Shown: piece by piece, positions 43,906 through 51,576 of the stretch
Numbering within the stretch: the first letter of the stretch is position 1
How the letters are laid out: the number at the start of each line of letters is the position of its first letter
Source of the DNA: Streptomyces nojiriensis
GTDB lineage: Bacteria > Actinomycetota > Actinomycetes > Streptomycetales > Streptomycetaceae
Length of the DNA: 64,000 nucleotides
NCBI RefSeq assembly: GCF_017639205.1
Contig: NZ_CP071139.1
Coordinates: forward strand, 8,555,501 to 8,619,500
Reading direction: 5' to 3'
Notes under the pieces: generated by a model
The model's database searches: none
Told to the model about the DNA's origin: nothing
The model's input: only the letters and a program-made list of their open reading frames with translations
Made by a program: the position numbers and the translations under genes

Positions 43906-45063
43906 ATGCCCCACCGGGAACATCAGCGTGCGGCCGAGCCGGGACATCGCCCGCGCCGGGCGGGCGCCGCCGGCCTCGCCTGCGCCCTGGCCGCCGGATC
44001 CCTCGTCCTCCTCGGCACCGGGGACGTCAGCGCACGGGCGGTGACCTGCTTCGGCGTACCCGCCACCCTTGTCGTCACCACGCCCGACGCGACCACCGAA
44101 GGGACCCCGGGCAACGACGTGATCGTCGGCACGCCCGGCCCGGACACGATCCACGGCCAGGGCGGCGACGACCTGATCTGCGGGCTGGCGGGCGACGACA
44201 TCCTCATCGGGGGACTCGGCAACGACCAGCTCGACGGCTCCGCGGGCGCCGACCAACTGCGCGGCGACAGCTTCAGCCCGACCGGCAACGCCACGGGCGG
44301 CGGCAACGACCGCCTCCTCGGAGGCGACGGGGACGACCAGTTCACCGGCGACAGCTACGCCCCCGCGGGCACCGCCGAGGGCGGTGGCAACGACCAGCTG
44401 ATCGGCGGCCCCGGCAACGACCGGCTGACGGGGGACAGCAGAGGACTGAGCGCGGTGGGCGGCGGGGTCGACCGGATCGACGGCGGCCCCGGCGACGACG
44501 CCCTGCTCGGTGACTCCGGCGCGTTCGCCGGCAACGCCACGGGCGCCGGGAGCGACGTACTGCTCGGCGGGCCCGGGGCCGAGACCATCACCGGGGACAG
44601 CGAGGCCGCGCAGCACGCGATCGGCAGCGGCGGCAACGACCTGCTGGACCTGGGCGCCGACGGCGGGGTCTCGGCGATCGGCGACCACACCGTCACCAAC
44701 CCGGCGGGGGGCCGCGCGATCGGCGCCGGGAACGACCGGATCATCGGCGGCGCCTCCGACGAGTTCCTCGTCGGCGACAGCGGCCCGGCCGACGCGCGCG
44801 GCACCGCCGCGGGCAACGACACCATCAGCGGCGGCGCCGGGAACGACCGCGTCTTCGGCGACAACGTCGACCTCACCGGCACGGCGAGCGCGGGAACGGC
44901 GGGAGGCGCCGACTTCCTCGACGGCGGCGAGGGCATCGACACCCTCAAGGCGGGCCCCGCCGGCGACTTCCTCACCGGGGGCCCGGACGGCCCGGACGCC
45001 TGCGACGGCGAAGGCGGAACCGACTTCGCCACCGGCTGCGAAACCCTGGCCGGCCTGCCCTAG
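43906..45063 (+). CDS. Secreted calcium-binding RTX-like protein
   Basis: A 385-residue protein with a signal peptide of about 44 residues (basic start, LACALAAGSLVLLGTG core, cleavage near ARA). The rest is built from glycine/aspartate nonapeptide repeats of the GGxGxDxhx type, for example GGDGDDQFTG and GGPGNDRLTG, which coil into a calcium-loaded parallel beta roll outside the cell. Several repeats are separated by inserts such as GDSFSPTGNATGG. Four cysteines flank the roll. No enzyme domain or type I secretion signal is visible, in line with Sec export. AAGGGAG lies eight bases before the ATG. The stop codon is inside the 171-bp palindromic element. Confidence 0.88.
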   Translation: MPHREHQRAAEPGHRPRRAGAAGLACALAAGSLVLLGTGDVSARAVTCFGVPATLVVTTPDATTEGTPGNDVIVGTPGPDTIHGQGGDDLICGLAGDDILIGGLGNDQLDGSAGADQLRGDSFSPTGNATGGGNDRLLGGDGDDQFTGDSYAPAGTAEGGGNDQLIGGPGNDRLTGDSRGLSAVGGGVDRIDGGPGDDALLGDSGAFAGNATGAGSDVLLGGPGAETITGDSEAAQHAIGSGGNDLLDLGADGGVSAIGDHTVTNPAGGRAIGAGNDRIIGGASDEFLVGDSGPADARGTAAGNDTISGGAGNDRVFGDNVDLTGTASAGTAGGADFLDGGEGIDTLKAGPAGDFLTGGPDGPDACDGEGGTDFATGCETLAGLP

Positions 45064-45229
45064 GTCGTCTCTTTCGGATCTTGCCGGGCCCGCGACGCCC
45101 GGCACCGCACCTGGCCGCGTTGTCGGGGCGCCCGAGTACGTCCAGTACACGGTGCGCTCCTCCGCCTTGCCAGGCACGGCACCGGACGCCGCGGGCTCGG
45201 CCGACAAGATCCGAAGGAGACGACCTAGG
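45059..45229. repeat. 171-bp near-palindromic element
   Basis: The outer ends are exact inverted copies: CCTAGGTCGTCTC at 45059-45071 and GAGACGACCTAGG at 45217-45229. The symmetry continues inward with few differences (TTCGGATCTTG against CAAGATCCGAA, GCCCGCG against CGCGGGC, CCTGGC against GCCAGG) to a centre near GTACGTCCAGTAC. Many mismatches are transitions that still allow G-U pairing, so an RNA copy would fold into one hairpin of about 80 bp. It lies between the convergent RTX-like and response-regulator genes and could terminate both. It resembles a MITE or intergenic repeat rather than a simple terminator. Confidence 0.75.
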
Positions 45230-45270
45230 AGGTACGGGCTGGTGACCGGTCCGCCCGAGGACCGGCGGGC

Positions 45271-45951
45271 TCAGCCGGAGTCGCCCGGCCGCACCAGCCC
45301 CGCCTCGTACGCGAAGATCACGGCCTGGGCCCGGTCCCGCAGGTCGAGCTTGGCCAGCACCCGCCCGATGTGGGTCTTCACCGTCTGCTCCGCCAGCACC
45401 AGGTGCCCCGCGATCTCCTGGTTCGACAGCCCGCGCGCGATCAGCTCCAACACCTCGGTCTCGCGCGGGGTGAGCCCCTTCAGCCGCAGCGCCGGGTCCT
45501 TGCGGGGCGCCGGGCGCTGCTGCACGAAGTCCGCGATCAGCCGTCGGGTCACCGAGGGCGCCAGCAGCGCCTCGCCCGACGCGACCACCCGGACCGCCGC
45601 GATCAGATCGGCCGGCGGGGCGTCCTTGAGCAGGAACCCGGAGGCTCCCGCGCGCAGCGCCTCGTACACGTAGTCGTCGATGTCGAACGTGGTCAGCATC
45701 AGCACCTTCGGCCGGTGCACCACCCCGGGCGGGGGATCGAGGATCTCCCGGGCGGCCGTGAGCCCGTCCATCTCTGGCATCCGCACGTCCATCAGCACCA
45801 CATCGGGGTGCGTGGAGCGGGAGACCTGCACCCCCTGCCGCCCGTCGGGGGCCTCGCCCACCACGTCGATGTCGGCCTGCGCCGACAGCAGGGCGGCGAA
45901 CCCGGCCCGCACCATGGCCTGGTCGTCGACGATGATCACGCGAATGGTCAA
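45271..45951 (-). CDS. NarL/LuxR-type response regulator
   Basis: A 226-residue two-component regulator. The receiver domain has the acidic pair DD at 9-10, phospho-acceptor Asp55 (VVLMDVRMPEMDG) and the conserved Lys in LLKDAP; the C-terminal LuxR helix-turn-helix is LTPRETEVLELIARGLSNQE. The TTG at 45951 overlaps the kinase stop by four bases (TTGA) and gives the standard TIRVIIVDDQ opening; a GTG at 45939 is a less likely start. It is the cognate partner of the adjacent kinase. Target genes are not evident here. Confidence 0.93.
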   Translation of the reverse strand: MTIRVIIVDDQAMVRAGFAALLSAQADIDVVGEAPDGRQGVQVSRSTHPDVVLMDVRMPEMDGLTAAREILDPPPGVVHRPKVLMLTTFDIDDYVYEALRAGASGFLLKDAPPADLIAAVRVVASGEALLAPSVTRRLIADFVQQRPAPRKDPALRLKGLTPRETEVLELIARGLSNQEIAGHLVLAEQTVKTHIGRVLAKLDLRDRAQAVIFAYEAGLVRPGDSG

Positions 45952-47282
45952 CTGAGGTCCTCGGTCGGATCGTTCAAGGGCAGCCGGGCGGCGACCCGGA
46001 AGCCGCCGTCGGGCAGCGGGCCCGTGTCGAGCGTCCCGCCGGTCAACCGTACGCGCTCGCGCATCCCCACCAGACCGTGCCCCGTGCCCGAACTCTCCAA
46101 CTGCACCACGGCGTCCCGCGCCGGACCGTTGACCACGAGCACCAGGACCTCGTCCTCGTCCACCGTCACCGAGACCCGGGTGGGGGCGCCGGGCGCGTGC
46201 CGCACCACATTGGCCAGGGCCTCCTGGACGATCCGGTACGCCGACAGGTCCACCGCCGGCGGCGCCGCCCCGGCCGCCCCGGCCGCCAGCGACAGCTCCA
46301 CCGGCTGCCCGGCCCGTACGGTCGCCTCCACCAGCTGCTGCAGCCGGTCGATCCCGGGCTGCGGGGCCCGCTCGCCGTCGGCGCCGTCCGCCCCGCCCGT
46401 GCCGTCGCCGCGCAGCACGGTCAGCAGCCGCCGCATCTCGCCCAGCGACTCCCGTGCGCTCGCCGCGATCGCCGCGAACTCCTCCCGCACGGGCTCCGAC
46501 ATGCCCGGCACCCGGTACGGCGCCGAATCGGCCTGCACGGTGATCACCGACATGTGGTGGGCCACCACGTCGTGCAACTCGCGTGCGATCCGGGCCCGTT
46601 CCTCCAGCAGGGTCCGGCGGGACCGCTCCGCCTCGCTGATGCTCTCCTGCTCGGCGACCCGCTGCTGCGCGTCGCCGACCCCGCGCAGCGCGCCCGTCAG
46701 GACCAGCATGACGCCGCTGAGCACGAAGAGCAGGGCGGCGGTGTTCGTCACGCCCGCGGGCGGAGAGAAGCCCAGCACCGTACCGACGACGCCGGTCACC
46801 AGCCATACCCCGACCAGGGTCCGCACGGACTCGCGCAGCCCCAGGCAGGCCATCAGCACCAGGTAGCCGACGATGGTCATCGGCGGCCACGGCCAGGAGT
46901 GCCCGGCCACGGTGTCGGCGCCGATCAGCAGCACCGCGGCGACGGTGTCGGCGGTCAGGACGAGCACCCAGGCGTGCAGGGGCCGGGTCAGCGCGAGGAG
47001 CAGCGGCACGGTCTGCGCCACCGCCAGCGCGCCCGCCCAGCCGCCGCCCACCCCGTAGTCGTCGGACAGCACCGCGATCGTCACCGGAAGCAGGGTGACG
47101 ATGAAGATGCCGACGACGACGAACGGCAGCGCCCGCTGCCACCGCCTGGGCGCCTGCGCGAACAAGGGCTGCGCCGCCCCGGCGGGGGTGCGCAGCACGA
47201 CGGCGAGCCGGGCCAGTGCGCCGGGCATCCGGGCACCGGCCGCCGAGGAGGGGCGGATGCGTTCGCGGGGTTCGTCGCTCAT
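45948..47282 (-). CDS. NarL-type sensor histidine kinase
   Basis: A 444-residue membrane kinase. Residues 45-200 hold five or six membrane helices, forming a compact sensor with little extracellular sequence. The HisKA_3 phosphorylation helix RELHDVVAHHMSV contains the acceptor His, and the HATPase domain shows QEALANVVRHAPGA and GTGHGLVGMRERV. It has the DesK/LiaS-like plan often linked to envelope or antibiotic stress in actinomycetes. Stop and start of the response regulator overlap by four bases. The signal is unknown. Confidence 0.93.
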   Translation of the reverse strand: MSDEPRERIRPSSAAGARMPGALARLAVVLRTPAGAAQPLFAQAPRRWQRALPFVVVGIFIVTLLPVTIAVLSDDYGVGGGWAGALAVAQTVPLLLALTRPLHAWVLVLTADTVAAVLLIGADTVAGHSWPWPPMTIVGYLVLMACLGLRESVRTLVGVWLVTGVVGTVLGFSPPAGVTNTAALLFVLSGVMLVLTGALRGVGDAQQRVAEQESISEAERSRRTLLEERARIARELHDVVAHHMSVITVQADSAPYRVPGMSEPVREEFAAIAASARESLGEMRRLLTVLRGDGTGGADGADGERAPQPGIDRLQQLVEATVRAGQPVELSLAAGAAGAAPPAVDLSAYRIVQEALANVVRHAPGAPTRVSVTVDEDEVLVLVVNGPARDAVVQLESSGTGHGLVGMRERVRLTGGTLDTGPLPDGGFRVAARLPLNDPTEDLS

Positions 47283-47612
47283 GATCGGACCAGCCTATGC
47301 GCCGCAGGGCCGGGAGGACCCGGAGGCGGGGTGGGGCCGACAACCGTGACCGCTCACCGTTGCGGTCGCCGACCGTGCCATCGACTGCGACGACCTCGCA
47401 CGTCTGCTTGACCTCCTCGGTCTGTGGCCAAGTGCTGACTTGGCCACACGGGGAACGGTCTGCAGACGGGCGAATTCCAGCTGGGCGAGGAACGGGCTGA
47501 CAACGGGGCATGGATGGCAGAATTGCCACTGCCGTGAGACGGCGCAGTTCAGGGGCTTCACGCGTTATTTTGGGTGGCTCGGTCGGTAGTCGGGGCCACC
47601 CAGGACGGGCGC
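47283..47612. other. Gene-free stretch with one clear hairpin
   Basis: No coding signal is convincing in these 330 bases. The only distinct structure is TGTGGCCAAG...CTTGGCCACA (47423-47448), a perfect 10-bp stem with a six-base loop, which is not next to any gene end and could equally be a protein-binding palindrome. A weaker GGGTGGC/GCCACCC pair lies at 47572-47601, near the end of the minus-strand reductase gene. Confidence 0.5.
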
Positions 47613-48176
47613 TCAGCGCCTCGTCTCGTACCTGGTGAGGATCACGCCGCAGGGCAGCGTCCGCGTCTCCACCAGGTTGAGGTTCACCCAGTTGTCCAGC
47701 GCGGTGAAGAACGGCGTGCCGCCGCCCACCAGGACCGGCGCGGTGGCCAGCAGGTACTCGTCGATCAGCCCGGCCCGCATGGCCGCCCCGGCGAGCGTCG
47801 CGCCGCCGATGTCCATCGGGCCGCCGTCCTCGGCCTTGAGCCGGGTGATCTCGGCGACCGCGTCGCCCGTGACCAGGCGGGTGTTCCAGTCGACCGTGTC
47901 GACCGTCGAGGAGAACACCACCTTCGACATGTCCCGCCAGCGGCGCGCGAACTCGATCTCCGCCGGGGTGGCGTTGGGCCGTTGGTCGCCGGTCGGCCAG
48001 TAGGAGCTCATCGTCTGCCACAGCTTGCGCCCGTACAGCGAGAGGTCGGTCGCCTGCAACTGGTCGGACCAAAACTGGAACAGCTCGTCGCTCGGCACGC
48101 TCCAGCCGATGTCGTCGCCGGGCGCGGCGATGTAGCCGTCCAGGGTCAGGTTCATGCCGTAGATCAGTTTCCGCAT
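47613..48176 (-). CDS. Dihydrofolate reductase-like (RibD C-terminal) protein
   Basis: A 187-residue protein of the family annotated as dihydrofolate reductase family protein, related to the reductase domain of RibD. It opens with a beta strand and SLDGYIA-like motif (NLTLDGYIAAPGDDIGW), has LYGRKLWQTM, and a glycine-rich NADPH segment DIGGATLAGAAMRAGLIDEY followed by PVLVGGGTPFF. Stand-alone members are common accessory reductases of unknown substrate. No strong ribosome binding site is visible. A second, diverged member lies at 50506. Confidence 0.85.
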   Translation of the reverse strand: MRKLIYGMNLTLDGYIAAPGDDIGWSVPSDELFQFWSDQLQATDLSLYGRKLWQTMSSYWPTGDQRPNATPAEIEFARRWRDMSKVVFSSTVDTVDWNTRLVTGDAVAEITRLKAEDGGPMDIGGATLAGAAMRAGLIDEYLLATAPVLVGGGTPFFTALDNWVNLNLVETRTLPCGVILTRYETRR

Positions 48177-48557
48177 GGCGCCAGCCTTCCATGAGTCGGT
48201 CTCACGTCTGCAGACCGGCGCGGCACGGGAAACTCATCGGTGGCTCAGCCGCAGACTCACCGGGCAACAGAGAACCAGCAGGTCAGAGAAGTCGGCTCGC
48301 ACTATCGGCCAACATGGACGAAAGAATATGCCAGTGGCAATATGCAACCTGACCTGCCGGTGGGAAATTTTCGTCCCTTCTCAACCTTTTGAACACTTTT
48401 GCGCGCACAAACCTCCGGGTGGGGCTTGAGTTTTTCGGCCTGTCCGGAATGCCGTTTAACCTATCCCGCCAACGCTGGCCACGGGCGGCTCCTTTTGCTA
48501 TAAATCCCCTGCAAGTCCAGACAGGCACTGGCCGGTGAACGAAAGGGAGAGATGCCT
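48177..48557. other. AT-richer intergenic region leading into the secreted-protein pair
   Basis: This 381-base stretch is clearly less GC-rich than the surroundings, with runs such as GGGAAATTTTCG and CTTTTGAACACTTTTGCG. No coding frame is convincing. It ends with the promoter-like TGCTATAAA described separately. It marks the left edge of what looks like an acquired patch. Confidence 0.5.
48496..48504 (+). promoter_or_regulatory. Extended -10 promoter for the first small secreted protein
   Basis: TGCTATAAA (48496-48504) has the TGN extension directly before a TATAAA hexamer, unusual in this GC-rich context. There is no good -35 box, which extended -10 promoters do not need. Transcription would begin near 48511, about 47 bases before the start codon at 48558. 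Confidence 0.5.
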
Positions 48558-48932
48558 GTGAGTGGATTTAGGCAAATCGCCGCCGTGGGCTCCGCTGTTG
48601 CCCTCATTGCGTGCTTGGGTGTTGGTTCGGCGCAGGCGTCTGCGCCGGTTTCGCCCGATCGACAGTTCGGCGGCTGTGGTCAATCCTTCGATCCCTGGAT
48701 CTGGGGCGGCGAGGCCCACTGGGTCAACTCCTGCAAGAACGGGAAGATCACGGTTCAGGGCTGGGTGAAAGACACGGATGGCCTGGACAATGAATGTGTC
48801 TATGTCGTCGCCAAATTCGCTGCCGATATAACTGAAGTTTCCAGGGACGCGTGCGGCGGCGGAAATAAGGTTGCTTTCAAGTGGACACATGCAGGTTCGA
48901 TCGCCGACGTTGAACTCCGCAAGACTCGCTAG
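48558..48932 (+). CDS. Small secreted protein with four cysteines
   Basis: A 124-residue protein with a typical signal peptide (IAAVGSAVALIACLG core, cleavage after AQASA). The mature part of about 95 residues has four cysteines, probably two disulfides, and many Trp, Gly and Asp residues (FDPWIWGGEAHWVNSCKNGK), suggesting a compact beta fold. The GTG at 48558 has AAGGGAG at a proper eight-base distance; an ATG two codons earlier is too close to it. Base composition is lower in GC than neighbours. A second small secreted protein follows 36 bases later. Function unknown. Confidence 0.78.
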   Translation: MSGFRQIAAVGSAVALIACLGVGSAQASAPVSPDRQFGGCGQSFDPWIWGGEAHWVNSCKNGKITVQGWVKDTDGLDNECVYVVAKFAADITEVSRDACGGGNKVAFKWTHAGSIADVELRKTR

Positions 48933-48968
48933 CGGTAAATCCGTGAAAGGTTCAGGGGAGGGGAGAGC

Positions 48969-49379
48969 GTGCTCGGTACTGCAACACCGGCAGCCAAGCG
49001 GAGGGGCTCGGCGGCAGTGGTTGCCACCTGCCTTGTCCTGACGGGCTTCTCCGGTGTAGCGCAGGCGGCGGAATCCGGTAGAACGGGCGTCAAAGGCGAG
49101 CAGATTATTGCCTGTGACGACACGGGGCTCTGGACCGCTGTCAAGTTGCGCGGAAAGAACGCGAAGGGGCAGGATCAGACGGCTCCGCTCGCGAACCTCG
49201 ATGAAGCCGGCTGTGTCAGCTTCAACGGCCTGTGGTGGAAAGGCAAGGTTACGCTCACGTGGTTGCGGGACGGTGGAAAGCGTGGAGAATCCACCTGCTA
49301 CACGACGGCTGATCCGGATGGTGGAAACTGGCAGACCTGCATATATGAACCTCGCAGGTCTGTGCGGGATTCCGGCTGA
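48969..49379 (+). CDS. Second small secreted protein with four cysteines
   Basis: A 136-residue protein with a signal peptide (AAVVATCLVLTGFSGVAQA) and a mature part of about 100 residues containing four cysteines and several Trp/Tyr residues. It does not share obvious sequence with the gene before it but has the same size, cysteine count and export route, and probably the same transcript. The GTG has GGGGAGGGGAG just upstream. A T-tailed terminator lies 75 bases after the stop. I do not recognise a family; an inhibitor, toxin or surface role is possible but unsupported. Confidence 0.75.
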   Translation: MLGTATPAAKRRGSAAVVATCLVLTGFSGVAQAAESGRTGVKGEQIIACDDTGLWTAVKLRGKNAKGQDQTAPLANLDEAGCVSFNGLWWKGKVTLTWLRDGGKRGESTCYTTADPDGGNWQTCIYEPRRSVRDSG

Positions 49380-49453
49380 CGCGGCAAAGAGCTGTAGGTC
49401 TGGGTGCTCCGGAGAGTCATGTCTCTGCCTGTAGCCGGACTCCATGAGGCCCG

Positions 49454-49487
49454 AGCAGGTCCCGGAAGACATCCGGGGCCTGCTTTT
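49454..49487 (+). terminator. Intrinsic terminator after the secreted-protein pair
   Basis: AGCAGGTCCCGG pairs with CCGGGGCCTGCT (12 bp including one G-U) around the loop AAGACAT, and TTT follows. This is the most canonical intrinsic terminator on the plus strand in the window and closes the two-gene unit. Confidence 0.85.
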
Positions 49488-49807
49488 GATTTGACATCCA
49501 TTTCACGAGGCAGACTTTCCGCTCCACTTGCCCCGTTGGTCGGGATCCTTGCACCCCCTTTCTGAAGCCTGCATTTTCAGCTCATCCAGGACCAGGCGGT
49601 GAAGCCTCGCCCGCACCCTGGTTTTCGACCACTTGTCGAAGCGTCGGCGCCCTGTCGATCCGACGGCGCAAATGAGGCGTACGGCGTTTGCAGCCACGCC
49701 CACCGGGCCGGTGCCGAGGTGCGGGTCCGGTGGTCCCCGGGCAGCGGGCTCGTCCGGGACGGTGGAGCCCACCGTCCCGGGTGGTGCGGGGGCCAGTAGC
49801 GGGCCGG
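49488..49807. other. Gene-poor stretch with a transposase scrap
   Basis: Between the terminator and the Lys/His-rich secreted gene no intact gene is supported. An open minus-strand frame covers it but only one short segment resembles a known protein, described as a separate pseudogene entry. Confidence 0.4.
49570..49655 (-). pseudogene. IS5-family transposase fragment
   Basis: On the minus strand, 49570-49655 encodes RRRFDKWSKTRVRARLHR followed by LVLDEL. IS5-family transposases have a very similar segment (FDKWSKARVWARLHRAVLDEL) early in the catalytic domain. Nothing before or after matches, so only about 28 residues survive. It is too short for more than a family guess. Confidence 0.5.
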
Positions 49808-50197
49808 TCATTCATTGGGAGCCGGTGCGGGAGCCGGAGCCGGAGCCGGAGCCGGGGCCGGTGCCGGGGCGGGTGCCGGGGCCGGCTTTGGCTTGGTCGG
49901 CTCGGGCTTGTACTCGCAGTAGACCTTGCCCTTGTAGAACTTGCACCCCGGCATGTTCTTCACGTCCCTGGGCTTGCCGTTGTGCTTGCCCTTCTTCTTT
50001 TTCTTGTGGTGGTCGCTGTGGCCGCCACGGTCGCCCTTGGTGAGGTCGATATGACTCGCGGTCATCGTGGCGGACTCAGTAACCGACGAGGGCGGTGACG
50101 CAGCGAAGGCGCTGCTGGGCACCAGCACACCGGCACCGATGAACGCGGCCGAAACGGCAACCAGGGCAAAACGCTGTTTCCGGGAAGAGCGCGGCAT
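49808..50197 (-). CDS. Secreted Lys/His-rich protein with Pro-Ala tail
   Basis: A 129-residue protein with a clear signal peptide (cleavage after SSAFA near residue 32). The mature chain has a basic centre, HSDHHKKKKKGKHNGK, two cysteines in PGCKFYKGKVYCEY that could form one disulfide, and a tail of about twelve Pro-Ala repeats after EPTKPKP. Pro-Ala tails are rigid spacers often found in wall-associated proteins. The basic patch could bind nucleic acid, anionic wall polymer or metal. The repeat-coding DNA (GCCGGA/GCCGGG units, 49826-49880) may vary in length between strains. Family not recognised. Confidence 0.75.
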   Translation of the reverse strand: MPRSSRKQRFALVAVSAAFIGAGVLVPSSAFAASPPSSVTESATMTASHIDLTKGDRGGHSDHHKKKKKGKHNGKPRDVKNMPGCKFYKGKVYCEYKPEPTKPKPAPAPAPAPAPAPAPAPAPAPAPNE

Positions 50198-50505
50198 GGG
50201 AACGCCACCACCGTCACCGTGCTGACCGCCCGGGCCTGGCTCGAGGAGCCGAGTGCCTGCCGGCGAAGTCGCGGTCGTGGGCGCCGGTGAGCGGGGCCCG
50301 CTCGAGGGCCGCGGCGTGGGCGGTGGCGAAGGAATAAGGCCTCAGGCCAAGTCCGTTCGGGGGTGGGTTGAACTTGCCGCAGGTGAGGTGCTGGGGCAGA
50401 TCGGCATTGGCTGCCCGGCCAGGGACGCGATGCGCAAACGCAGCCGGAGGCCCGATCTTGTGTCACCGTTCGCAGTGGACTTCTTCGCGTACCCGCTCAG
50501 ATCGG
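50198..50505. other. Gene-free stretch
   Basis: No reading frame in these 308 bases has the codon bias or a start signal expected of a gene here. It contains only an unremarkable GC-rich repeat region. The promoter of the minus-strand gene ending at 49808 should lie at its left edge. Confidence 0.4.
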
Positions 50506-51087
50506 TCAACGGCGCACCCGATAGCACAGGTGAAGCACCCGGTTACCCTGAATCACCACGTCAGGATCCTCCAACAGGTGCTGCGCGTGGACCGACCCGA
50601 AGTAGCGCTTGCCGGACCCGAACACGACGGGTACGACGTCCATGCGCACCTCGTCGATCAGGCCCGCGGCAAGCACCTGGCCACCGACGTCGCCGGCCGC
50701 GACCTCGACGATGCGGTCACCCGCAAGCTCCTGCGCCTTGGCCACCGCGGCCTCGACGCCGTTGACGAAGTGAAACGGCGCCTCGGGGTCCCATCCCTCG
50801 GGCTCCGGCCGGTGCGTCACGACGACCACGTGGTCGATCCCACCCGGCGGCTTCCCGTCCCAGCCGTCCGTCAGGTCGAAGACGTGGCGGCCGACGATCG
50901 TGACCCCGATCTGGTCCCAGTACGGCCGGGTGTGGTCGTAGGACGTCTGCGACACCTTCAGCTCGCCGCTCTCGTCCAACGGGACGTCACCGCTCGACAA
51001 CCATTCGAACAGCGGTCCAGGCTGGTCATTCTCGTCCGCGACGAAGCCGTCCACCGACACCGAGCTGTACATGACCACCTTGCCCAC
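50506..51087 (-). CDS. Dihydrofolate reductase-like (RibD C-terminal) protein, second copy
   Basis: A 193-residue member of the same family as the gene at 47613. It begins KVVMYSSVSVDGFVADENDQPGP-like (first strand plus SxDGF motif, quoted in part), has VGRHVFDLTDGWDGKPPGG and a nucleotide-binding EVAAGDVGGQVLAAGLIDE segment followed by PVVFGSGKRYF. The GTG at 51087 is chosen for its GAGGAGAG ribosome binding site. An AraC-like fragment ends 31 bases upstream on the same strand, perhaps a former regulator. Substrate unknown. Confidence 0.85.
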   Translation of the reverse strand: MGKVVMYSSVSVDGFVADENDQPGPLFEWLSSGDVPLDESGELKVSQTSYDHTRPYWDQIGVTIVGRHVFDLTDGWDGKPPGGIDHVVVVTHRPEPEGWDPEAPFHFVNGVEAAVAKAQELAGDRIVEVAAGDVGGQVLAAGLIDEVRMDVVPVVFGSGKRYFGSVHAQHLLEDPDVVIQGNRVLHLCYRVRR

Positions 51088-51118
51088 AGGGCTCTCCTCT
51101 GCTTTGAGGTGCCCCAAA

Positions 51119-51300
51119 TTAGCGTGTCGTGAGCGGCCGGCCGTCCAGCGCGTGGCCGGGACATTCGTGCAGGAACCGCCGCCCGACTTCGACGTACCGG
51201 GTAGGCGTGAGCCCGGTTAACACCCGGAACTCGGGGCCGAAGTGGGCCTGGCCGAAGTGGCCTGTGCCACCGGCGAGGTCGCCCCGGCCGGCCGGTCCCG
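51119..51300 (-). pseudogene. C-terminal fragment of an AraC-family regulator
   Basis: On the minus strand this segment encodes GHFGQAHFGPEFRVLTG and then LTPTRYVEVGRRFLHE, the second recognition helix and end of an AraC/XylS DNA-binding domain (compare AGYxDQAHFxREFRALTGxTPTxY). The first helix-turn-helix and the ligand domain are missing, and the upstream DNA is interrupted by a heptamer repeat. It is a remnant, possibly of a regulator for the reductase gene that follows. Confidence 0.65.
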
Positions 51301-51390
51301 CGGGGTTGATCGCGAACACGGTGGCGCCGAAGCAATAGGTGTGGGCGAGCCGCTTGAGTGCTGCTGACACCGGCTGCCACACTCAGGTTG

Positions 51391-51418
51391 CCGATCGCCG
51401 ATCGCCGATCGCCGATCG
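51391..51418. repeat. Four tandem CCGATCG heptamers
   Basis: CCGATCG is repeated four times without change, followed by a partial CC. It lies in the space between the AraC fragment and the orphan gene at 51577. It has the look of a slippage array and is not a CRISPR, as there are no spacers. Confidence 0.8.
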
Positions 51419-51576
51419 CCACCGCCCCGCAGGCCGCCGCGATGACGCTGCTCGTACGGCGGACCGGCCCCAGGCCGGCGGTCTCGCAGCTCGGCAATGG
51501 CGGGCCGGCCCCAAACCCGCTCAACAGTCACCGGCCGGTCACAAGTAGGCTGCGGTTAAAACGAGGGTGGAAGATC

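Noticed and set aside
44050..45060. Repetitive DNA in the RTX-like gene considered as a DNA repeat array
   Set aside because: The periodicity is explained by glycine/aspartate-rich peptide repeats in one continuous reading frame.
47423..47448. Perfect hairpin considered as a terminator
   Set aside because: No gene ends next to it on either strand and there is no T-tract; recorded only as a structure.
49503..49811. A 102-codon minus-strand frame considered as a gene
   Set aside because: Only about 28 residues resemble a transposase; the rest is Pro/Gly-rich noise without a start signal.
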